A stretch of 11,597 bases of DNA from an archaeon (lineage in GTDB: Archaea; Thermoproteota; Nitrososphaeria; Nitrososphaerales; CADDZS01): positions 1-11,597 of the forward strand of contig JAKAPU010000075.1 of assembly GCA_021806865.1 (NCBI GenBank). The letters run 5' to 3'. A program made the position numbers and the translations under genes. The notes under the pieces are model-generated. The model did not search any database. It saw only the letters and a program-made list of their open reading frames with translations, and was not told the origin of the DNA. Shown here piece by piece: positions 1-4,443 of this stretch (position 1 is the first letter of the stretch; each line of letters opens with the position of its first letter).

Positions 1-117
1 GCTAGATGTTGTAGTAGAACTCGTACTTGTAGTAGAGCTCTTGCTAGATGTTGTAGTAGAACTCGTACTTGTAGTAGAGCTCTTGCTAGATGTTGTAGTA
101 GAACTCGTACTTGTAGT
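1..117. repeat. 42-bp tandem repeat encoding the Thr/Ser stalk
   Basis: Two complete units (1-42 and 43-84) are identical base for base. A third (85-117) matches for 33 bp before diverging into related TGT/CGT triplets up to about 153. Each unit encodes 14 residues made only of Ser and Thr plus one Lys. The unit length is a multiple of three, so gain or loss of units keeps the frame. The array may extend past the left edge. Confidence 0.9.
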
Positions 118-813
118 GCTGGATGTCGTAGATGTCGTGGTTGTCGTACTTGTGGGTTCAGCACCGGGGTATACGAGATTCTGAGTATTAGACCCGGCCT
201 GATTTGAGATCTCTATGTATCCGCCAGTCGAGTTCAAGAGAACACATGGGGCAGAACAGGAAGAAAACGAGCTCAAGCTTTGAAGGAAACTGCTCGCGGA
301 GATAGTAGTCCCCTGCGCCACGACGCTCAAAGGTGAAGATCCAACATAGTAAAAGTAGATATCAACAGTCACGGTCGGCGCAGTAGTGTCATCAAGCTCG
401 ATGTAATTTGTCGTAATCTGACTTATAGTAAGGTTGTCGCCATTCACTCCTACGCCAAACGTCCAAGCCGGACTGGTCGAATTGCCGAGCCCTGCGTCTG
501 TAAAGTTGACGTGATCAGTAAAGTAGTTAACAGAATTAGCATACAAAGTCTGAGCCCACGTGATGTAGGTATTGTAAGTAGTGGAGTAAAAGCTGTAATC
601 GGTTCCAAGAACCACTATGCCATGGCTCGAGCTACTTGGGGATTCATTCACGAGCGATGCCGCTAGTGCTCTGCCAGATGGTGGCGCGGATGCTGTCCTG
701 GAATTGGGAACCAGCACAACTGCCAGGATCAGGAGTAAGGACAGCGTTACGATCAGAGGCACGTGCTTCTTGCAAGCAGTCGCTGCGTTGCCAGTGGGCT
801 TTATTTTAACCAC
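1..813 (-). CDS. Secreted Ser/Thr-rich surface protein with stalk repeat (partial, C-terminus missing)
   Basis: The minus frame is open from the GTG at 813-811 to the left edge (271 codons, no stop seen). Residues about 14-43 form a signal peptide: basic residues (CKKH), a hydrophobic core (LIVTLSLLLILAVVLV), then NSRTASA. The ectodomain (about 55-215) is rich in Thr, Ser, Asn, Tyr and Val, has several N-x-S/T sequons (NES, NFT, NST, NLT) and one close cysteine pair (CSAPC). From about residue 220 the chain becomes an almost pure Thr/Ser stalk with a 14-residue repeat. This architecture suits an exported, possibly O- and N-glycosylated cell-surface or S-layer-associated protein. I recognise no enzymatic domain; the anchor would lie beyond the window. 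A stop codon in frame (minus strand of 859-861) lies just upstream, so GTG 813 is the only good start. Confidence 0.8.
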   Translation of the reverse strand, partial: MVKIKPTGNAATACKKHVPLIVTLSLLLILAVVLVPNSRTASAPPSGRALAASLVNESPSSSSHGIVVLGTDYSFYSTTYNTYITWAQTLYANSVNYFTDHVNFTDAGLGNSTSPAWTFGVGVNGDNLTISQITTNYIELDDTTAPTVTVDIYFYYVGSSPLSVVAQGTTISASSFLQSLSSFSSCSAPCVLLNSTGGYIEISNQAGSNTQNLVYPGAEPTSTTTTTSTTSSTTSTSSTTTSSKSSTTSTSSTTTSSKSSTTSTSSTTTSS

Positions 814-841
814 TTGATCTCTACCAAGAAAGCGATAGTTC

Positions 842-851
842 TTAATTCTCC
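842..851 (-). promoter_or_regulatory. Possible TATA box for the surface-protein gene
   Basis: On the minus strand an AGAATTAAGA stretch is centred about 34 nt upstream of the GTG start at 813. This would give a leader of roughly 8 nt. GGTAGAGATC just before the GTG may serve as a weak ribosome-binding site. Placement is by spacing only. Confidence 0.3.
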
Positions 852-1195
852 TTCTTTCCTAAAGTCTCAAACTCGCAAAGTGAAACAGGTCATTATCTGC
901 CGGGTAGTAAGTGCCCTCTGGCAACCAGTCCTGAACTGAGGAGAACAAGGTGATCTGCGCCCTCTTGATAGACAAAACAACTGAATTTCGGTAATTAGTG
1001 GATTATGAATTCTAAATACTTACTGTAAGATCTATCTATTCTTCCGATCCCTGAAAAATATCTCCGGATGACATACAGGCTGCAAAGACAACTGCCTAGT
1101 TGAACCAGACGTCTAAACAGTTGGAGATGGTGTCTTTGCGCGCCAAGAAGATTCTGGAAGTTTTCCCACAGCGAGTCGCTTTCCCGGTTGGAATA

Positions 1196-1203
1196 GATAT
1201 ATC
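1196..1203 (+). promoter_or_regulatory. Possible TATA box for the epimerase gene
   Basis: GATATATC is centred about 33 nt before the ATG at 1233, which predicts a start of transcription near 1225. GGAAGG at 1222-1227 lies 5 nt before the ATG and would be the ribosome-binding site if transcription starts slightly earlier. Confidence 0.35.
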
Positions 1204-1232
1204 AGTAGTCGGATAGTCCATGGAAGGAAATC

Positions 1233-2210
1233 ATGCCTTCCCCACGGAAAGCAATCGTAACTGGCGGCGCGGGTTTCATCGGCAGCCATCTGTGCGAAGC
1301 TCTTGTTTCCCCAAAAGAGGGGTATCACGTCGTTGCGATAGACAACCTAAGGACCGGAAATGAAAGACGCCTCGGCCACTTAGTGGACTCTGCCAAACTC
1401 GAGCTTCACAAATTAGATTTGACGAAAGGGCTGATTTCGCCTGATTTGCTTCTAGGCACAGACCTCTTATTCCATCTGGCGGCGAACCCGGAGGTTAGAA
1501 TCGGAAAGTCGGACACGCTGGTCGACTTTGAAAACAACATAGTTGCCACAAGAAACCTCTTGGAAGCATTGCGAAACGCGGAATTCAGGGGCACGATGGT
1601 TTTTGCTTCAAGCTCCACTGTTTACGGGGAAGCAAGGGTCATCCCGACTCCAGAAGACTATGGACCTCTCATTCCAATCTCGATGTATGGAGCCTCAAAG
1701 CTTGCGTGCGAATCCCTGATATCGGCATATGCGAAACTCTTTGGATTCAAGGCGAAATTGATTCGTTTTGCCAATGTCGTAGGAGGAAGAAGCAACCACG
1801 GCGTCATCTACGACTTTCTTCAGAAACTCAGATCAAATCCAAAGAAACTCGAAGTCCTGGGAGACGGCACGCAGTCGAAATCTTATGTCCATATCTCCGA
1901 CTGCGTCGATGGATTGATGGCTAGCACCAATTTGGGGCTTGATGTTGATGTTTTCAACCTTGGCAGCGCACAAACCACTAATGTATTGCAGATCGCCAGG
2001 ATCGTAGCTGAAGAAATGGGCATCAATGAGCCTGCGATAGAAACAGGCTATGGTCAGGGAACCGGAGGGGCCGGATGGCCGGGCGATGTCAAGAACATGT
2101 TGCTCGACTGTCAGAAACTCAGCAGAGCGGGATGGAGTATCAAGTATTCCAGCGACGAGGCTGTGAGGAAAGCGGCAAACGAAATGGTTTCGGCCACGAG
2201 CAGATCCTAA
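1233..2210 (+). CDS. NAD-dependent epimerase/dehydratase (UDP-glucose 4-epimerase-like extended SDR)
   Basis: The 325-residue protein has the usual length of extended short-chain dehydrogenases. The Rossmann motif GGAGFIGSH (11-19) shows G11-x2-G14-x2-G17; D37 in VVAIDNL would hold the NAD ribose. FHLAAN (80-85) and the SSSTVYG strand (126-132) follow. The catalytic Tyr-Lys pair is in YGASK (Y152, K156), with Ser/Thr from SSST completing the triad. RFANVVG (178-184) and DGTQSKSYVHISD (211-223) are the nucleotide-sugar binding segments seen in GalE-type enzymes. It probably interconverts UDP- or dTDP-linked sugars in the cytoplasm for glycan or glycoprotein synthesis. The exact substrate cannot be read from sequence, since GalE, dTDP-glucose dehydratase and related families share these motifs. 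The ATG at 1233 has GGAAGG 5 nt upstream. Its divergent neighbour is a sequon-rich surface protein, which fits a role in surface glycosylation. Confidence 0.9.
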   Translation: MPSPRKAIVTGGAGFIGSHLCEALVSPKEGYHVVAIDNLRTGNERRLGHLVDSAKLELHKLDLTKGLISPDLLLGTDLLFHLAANPEVRIGKSDTLVDFENNIVATRNLLEALRNAEFRGTMVFASSSTVYGEARVIPTPEDYGPLIPISMYGASKLACESLISAYAKLFGFKAKLIRFANVVGGRSNHGVIYDFLQKLRSNPKKLEVLGDGTQSKSYVHISDCVDGLMASTNLGLDVDVFNLGSAQTTNVLQIARIVAEEMGINEPAIETGYGQGTGGAGWPGDVKNMLLDCQKLSRAGWSIKYSSDEAVRKAANEMVSATSRS

Positions 2211-2269
2211 ATTTCAAGCACCGCTGCGCTGTAACATTCCGATTACGACTCGCGATACTTTCTAGCTCA

Positions 2270-2332
2270 GGATGCCATAGCTCAAGCAGTTATGAACTCT
2301 ACCAGTCTTGTTCATTAGGGGGATTGAGCTAG
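2270..2332. repeat. 8-bp inverted repeat downstream of the epimerase gene
   Basis: CTAGCTCA (2270-2277) is the exact reverse complement of TGAGCTAG (2325-2332), with a 47-nt loop. It lies 60 nt past the epimerase stop. It could be a weak 3' structure, but there is no T-tract after it and the loop is long, so the function is uncertain. Confidence 0.3.
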
Positions 2333-2460
2333 AGAACTCTTACATGCCGTTTGGATTATCTGCGTAATAGGCGTACTACAAGCAAGAGGGTCAAGCGCCA
2401 TATATTTCTCGTACGTACTGACAATCTATGCGAAAGATATTGATTGCATATACTTACAGC

Positions 2461-2466
2461 TTATAT
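2461..2466 (+). promoter_or_regulatory. TATA box giving a leaderless GTG start
   Basis: TTATAT in the context AGCTTATATCATG is centred 25 nt before the GTG at 2488. Archaeal transcription starts about 25-26 nt after the box centre, so the transcript would begin at the GTG itself. No ribosome-binding site precedes the GTG, consistent with leaderless translation. Confidence 0.5.
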
Positions 2467-2487
2467 CATGTCCTAAAGTAACCCTCA

Positions 2488-2790
2488 GTGTCGGCGGTTG
2501 CGGTGAGCGGGCTGCAAATCCTGAACGCATATTCGCGCAAGTATGAGAGCGTAAAACTATCATCGATTTTGAAAGCAAGGATTTTCGGAATAGCAAAGCT
2601 CGGTCCGAGAAAGTACCTTGGCTGGAGAAGAGCAACTGACTTTTACCTGTACAAGTGCAACGGATGCGGCAAGTTGCACATCGACTATAAGCAGGGATAC
2701 GATCGCGCTTCAACGTGCCCGTTTGAGAACGTCGTCGCGCTTTCTAACATATCCTCGCCTGTGGAGTCTCCGGTGCCCTCCCGTCAATAG
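2488..2790 (+). CDS. Small zinc-ribbon-like protein with three cysteines
   Basis: This 100-residue protein starts with GTG at the predicted transcription start. The N-terminal half is basic (KLSSILKARIFG, GPRKYLGWRR). It is followed by FYLYKCNGCGKLHIDYKQGYDR and then CP: a C57-x2-C60 knuckle, H64, and a single C77 where a zinc ribbon would normally have a second CxxC (here CPFE). Either H64 or another residue completes the site, or the zinc site is degenerate. The last 20 residues are Pro/Ser-rich and look disordered. It may be a small nucleic-acid or protein-binding factor, but no function can be assigned. It appears to stand alone, with gaps of 277 and 171 bp on its sides. The leaderless promoter and the CxxC motif are the main reasons to believe it is a gene. 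Confidence 0.6.
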   Translation: MSAVAVSGLQILNAYSRKYESVKLSSILKARIFGIAKLGPRKYLGWRRATDFYLYKCNGCGKLHIDYKQGYDRASTCPFENVVALSNISSPVESPVPSRQ

Positions 2791-2797
2791 AAAGTTA

Positions 2798-2875
2798 CGC
2801 CTAAACTTTCGCACACAATTGCTGCTCTGATTGTATTGCTTCAATCCAGGATACTATCGAAAGTGGATATAGGCG
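2798..2875 (+). other. Structured spacer: nested inverted repeats (possible RNA or 3' element)
   Basis: Eight bases after the zinc-ribbon stop, CGCCTA (2798-2803) and ACTTTCG (2805-2811) pair with CGAAAGT (2858-2864) and TAGGCG (2870-2875). That is a 13-bp stem with a 1 x 5 internal loop. Inside the 46-nt loop, CTGATTG (2827-2833) pairs with CAATC-C-AG (2842-2849), seven pairs with one bulge. Nested helices of this kind suggest a folded RNA, either a 3' UTR or a small RNA, or a regulatory site. The sequence is not a tRNA. Confidence 0.4.
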
Positions 2876-2938
2876 CTATGGATAAGGCAATTGAACAACT
2901 GCAAATTCAATCTGTAGCATTTTCTCCGTAGAACAATC

Positions 2939-2944
2939 TTATAT
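2939..2944 (+). promoter_or_regulatory. TATA box for the 114-residue membrane protein
   Basis: TTATAT in ATCTTATATGCG is centred about 20 nt before the ATG at 2962 and 32 nt before the in-frame ATG at 2974. A start of transcription near 2967 would favour the second ATG or leave the first just outside the transcript. Confidence 0.4.
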
Positions 2945-2961
2945 GCGAGAAAACGCAGTGT

Positions 2962-3306
2962 ATGTTGTTCGCCATGCTTGTGGGAAAGCTGATGGCTGCG
3001 GCGAGCGGTCTTTTTTTGTATCACTCGAAGAGCGTGTCCTTGAGTCTTCAGAGCATCGGTGTGCTATTCTCCGGCACTCTTTCCTTCATAAGCCTTCGAC
3101 TTATCTCGGTCCAGCTAATCATAGGCATCCTCGCGATCGGCCTTCTGTTTTTCATTGAGGTTTCAGACCAGACCTACGGCAGGACACCGAAGCTTGTCGC
3201 GCAGGTGAGGAAGGCACTGATACCAGTGTGCGTGGTCATGATGATACTCCTTTTTGTGATAGTCGGAATAAAGATCCACGACCTGCTCGTGGCTCGCACG
3301 GTCTGA
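2962..3306 (+). CDS. Small multi-pass membrane protein of unknown function
   Basis: The 114-residue protein is strongly hydrophobic. A first segment lies at about residues 2-20 (LFAMLVGKLMAAASGLFLY). A long hydrophobic stretch at 31-66 is probably two helices (SIGVLFSGTLSFISL and SVQLIIGILAIGLLFFI). A polar loop follows at 67-85 (EVSDQTYGRTPKLVAQVRK), then a last helix at 86-104. There are no recognisable catalytic motifs. The in-frame ATG at 2974 is an alternative start that better fits the TATA box spacing and would shorten the first helix by four residues. The gene converges on another small membrane-protein gene 58 bp away, but there is no evidence that they act together. Confidence 0.65.
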   Translation: MLFAMLVGKLMAAASGLFLYHSKSVSLSLQSIGVLFSGTLSFISLRLISVQLIIGILAIGLLFFIEVSDQTYGRTPKLVAQVRKALIPVCVVMMILLFVIVGIKIHDLLVARTV

Positions 3307-3364
3307 AGCAATCGTACGCGCTTTTCGACCATCGTATGACTTTGGGCAAGCGCTCGCAAGACAA

Positions 3365-3670
3365 TCAGCCCCGGAGCATATCTTTCTGCGATTTTGAAGA
3401 GCCAAACACGCCGAAGATCAGAAGGATTCCTGAAACGACTGCGAACACAACTCCATAAACAACCTGCATCCGTGCGGCGTCGGCCAGAAAAGCGATCCCC
3501 GAATCCGTCGGCGAGAGTCCGATGGGACACGGACCAAAGTTTTCGCAACTTGCTATGGTGGCGAGCCTTTCATAACCGGAGACGAGCACTGGCAAGACGA
3601 ATGCCATGATCAAAGCGCCCACTATCAGAAGTCCCTTTCTCAACGCGCTCCACCGAAATCCCTCCTCCAC
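3365..3670 (-). CDS. Small two-helix membrane protein with an extracytoplasmic loop
   Basis: The longest reading gives 101 residues from GTG 3670. A TTG at 3643 (residue 10) is likely the true start. A TATA-like TTTATTA sits only 14 nt before the GTG, so that codon would be upstream of the transcript start, whereas CGGTGGAG lies just before the TTG as a ribosome-binding site. Helix 1 is LLIVGALIMAFVLPVLVSG (residues 14-32) and helix 2 is VVYGVVFAVVSGILLIFGVF (70-89). The loop between them (33-69) contains a Cys pair (CENFGPC) that could form a disulphide outside the cell. The tail is short and basic. I recognise no family. It converges with the membrane protein at 2962-3306. Confidence 0.65.
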   Translation of the reverse strand: MEEGFRWSALRKGLLIVGALIMAFVLPVLVSGYERLATIASCENFGPCPIGLSPTDSGIAFLADAARMQVVYGVVFAVVSGILLIFGVFGSSKSQKDMLRG

Positions 3671-3680
3671 TGCGTTCGAC

Positions 3681-3687
3681 TAATAAA
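3681..3687 (-). promoter_or_regulatory. TATA box for the minus-strand membrane protein
   Basis: Read on the minus strand, TTTATTA (in TTGTTTATTAG) predicts a transcription start near 3658. This is downstream of the GTG at 3670 and 15 nt upstream of the TTG at 3643, and is the main argument for the TTG start. Confidence 0.45.
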
Positions 3688-3777
3688 CAATTGAAGGAGA
3701 ACAAGGATTAACAAGCTACAAACCGCGGCGCGCCGTACTGATCAAGCGTCCAGAACGGTTAATATCCGGAGTTCTGT

Positions 3778-3797
3778 AGTATTACTGCAATAATACT
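3778..3797. promoter_or_regulatory. Palindrome AGTATTA-N6-TAATACT, possible operator/promoter
   Basis: Perfect 7-bp arms flank a 6-bp centre (CTGCAA). The right arm also looks like a TATA-type box (AATAATACT). It would place a plus-strand transcription start near 3818, just ahead of the structured G-rich element. A dimeric regulator could bind here, or it may simply be part of the promoter. Confidence 0.35.
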
Positions 3798-3838
3798 TGA
3801 CTCGATCCCGCAAGGTGCCTTTGTGTCTCGCGTTTTTC

Positions 3839-3966
3839 CTATCTTTGATCATGGATTTTTTCCCAAGGAAAAGCAGCAGAGGGCCCCCCGGGGGAGGGGA
3901 GGGGGGTGGGGGGGACCCCCGGGGGTGTCTTGGTTAGTACTGCTGATCCATGATCAGGGCAGATAG
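3839..3966. other. Predicted three-way-junction element enclosing a G-quadruplex motif
   Basis: Outer arms TGATCATGGAT (3846-3856) and ATCCATGATCA (3946-3956) pair perfectly over 11 bp and are extended by CTATCT (3839-3844) with AGATAG (3961-3966). Directly inside, TTTTCC-CAA-GGAAAA (3858-3872) forms its own hairpin. CAGCAG (3874-3879) then pairs with CTGCTG (3940-3945), which abuts the outer right arm. The enclosed apex (3880-3939) carries the G and C runs. Several helices that fit together without overlap argue for a selected fold in RNA or single-stranded DNA. I know of no matching RNA family. Confidence 0.5.
3890..3914 (+). other. G-quadruplex motif G5-A-G4-A-G6-T-G7
   Basis: Four uninterrupted G runs (3890-3894, 3896-3899, 3901-3906, 3908-3914) are separated by single bases, the arrangement known to favour very stable parallel quadruplexes. 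It is flanked by C6 (3884-3889) and by C5G5 (3916-3925), which could instead pair with the G runs as hairpins. Confidence 0.7.
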
Positions 3967-4000
3967 AAGTTGATGATCATTCGTAGTATAGAACAAGAGA

Positions 4001-4026
4001 GGAGGGTACCCCCTGGGGGAGGGGGT
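4001..4026 (+). repeat. Second G/C block related to the G-quadruplex element
   Basis: GGAGGGTA is followed by C5-T-G5-A-G5-T. It shares CCCCC[C/T]GGGGGAGGGG with 3885-3899 and so looks like a diverged copy or a recurring building block. It contains the palindrome GGGTACCC and a possible C5-T-G5 foldback. Confidence 0.5.
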
Positions 4027-4045
4027 AGACTGTGTCTATCTATCT

Positions 4046-4063
4046 AGTTACCAAGAAGTAACT
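4046..4063. repeat. Hairpin AGTTAC-CAAGAA-GTAACT
   Basis: A perfect 6-bp stem with a 6-nt loop, extendable by a T-G and a C-G pair, closes the unusual non-coding region. On the minus strand it lies downstream of the orphan antitoxin gene. No T-tract follows in either direction, so terminator function is unclear. Confidence 0.4.
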
Positions 4064-4149
4064 GGACAAACAACGAGAGAGGAAACACGATTGAAATCAG
4101 ATGAAATTGTAACGCTTGGGGCAGATTCACAAGAGGGTGTTCGGGCAGG

Positions 4150-4422
4150 TCATCTTGTAAACCGAGCGTCCCTGCCGCCCGAGGCTCTTCTGTCCGCCGT
4201 AATCTTTGCCTCTATCTCTTCGACACTTTCTTCCTTCCAGGCCCCGATGAACCGATCAAGACTCCCGCTCGGAGCTTTGGCGGCGCGTGTTATCACATCC
4301 GAGAGTGATTCAGATTCTTTCTTAGCTCTCTTCAATCTCTCGTACGCTTCCTCAGAAAGTGAAACCTTGCTTATCTTTTGCCAAACTTTCGTATCATCTA
4401 CTCTTGGAAAAATTGATCTCAA
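4150..4422 (-). CDS. vapB: VapB-type antitoxin (DUF217 family), apparently without a toxin
   Basis: ISKVSLSEEAYERLKRAKK, followed by ESESLSDVITRAAK, matches the N-terminal DNA-binding part of the archaeal VapB antitoxin family DUF217 (consensus ISLSEEAYERLK...ESFSDVI). GSLDRFIGAWKEESVEEIE then resembles its toxin-binding tail. Such antitoxins neutralise a VapC PIN-domain RNase and repress their own operon. Start choice is poor: no ATG is in frame. TTG 4422 gives 90 residues, TTG 4464 gives 104 but would overlap the divergent aminopeptidase start. The family motif begins only about 18 residues after TTG 4422, so the 5' end may be eroded. No vapC follows. The TGA is overlapped by an ATG frame (MTCPNTLL, then stop) and then by the G-rich region, so the toxin is missing or lost. 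Confidence 0.7.
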   Translation of the reverse strand: MRSIFPRVDDTKVWQKISKVSLSEEAYERLKRAKKESESLSDVITRAAKAPSGSLDRFIGAWKEESVEEIEAKITADRRASGGRDARFTR

Positions 4423-4443
4423 CGCTGACAGGCAAGGGAATCG

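Larger units (their letters stand above)
842..1232. other. Divergent intergenic region
   Basis: About 390 bp separate the minus-strand surface-protein gene from the plus-strand epimerase gene. I see no tRNA or convincing gene. A 29-codon ATG frame (1127-1216) is too weak to call. The part near 1005-1060 is AT-rich. The space must contain the promoters of both divergent genes. Confidence 0.6.
3671..4149. other. Long non-coding region with unusual G/C blocks and palindromes
   Basis: Nearly 480 bp contain no credible gene on either strand. They hold a palindrome (3778-3797), a large folded G-rich element (3839-3966), a second G/C block (4001-4026) and a hairpin (4046-4063), each listed separately. 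Composition swings sharply, from AT-rich promoter-like sequence to nearly pure G/C tracts, unlike the rest of the window. Confidence 0.75.

Noticed and set aside
617..817. Plus-strand 66-codon frame
   Set aside because: It is antisense to the signal peptide and early ectodomain of the surface protein, whose reading frame is open for 271 codons and has clear protein features.
1127..1216. Small plus-strand frame MVSLRAKKILEVFPQRVAFP... upstream of the epimerase
   Set aside because: The residues look protein-like, but there is no ribosome-binding site or fitting TATA box and the frame is only 29 codons. It could be a gene remnant, but I cannot support it.
1113..1328. Minus-strand 71-codon frame across the epimerase start
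   Set aside because: It runs antisense to the Rossmann motif of the epimerase and has no family resemblance or promoter.
2075..2332. Plus-strand 85-codon frame overlapping the epimerase 3' end
   Set aside because: It overlaps the conserved C-terminus of the epimerase in another frame and has no recognisable features.
2278..2350. tRNA-like string (TAGCTCAAGCAGTTA) after the epimerase gene
   Set aside because: It resembles a D-arm, but no T-arm (GGTTCGAATCC type), acceptor stem or anticodon stem can be fitted.
2878..2931. 17-codon frame MDKAIEQLQIQSVAFSP
   Set aside because: It is too short and lacks conserved features; a GATATAGG box before it is too close to serve as its promoter.
3881..3925. 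G/C tract as a purely artificial joint (assembly or linker sequence)
   Set aside because: An artefact cannot be excluded without reads, but the compatible stems outside the tract and the related second block at 4001-4026 argue for genuine sequence.
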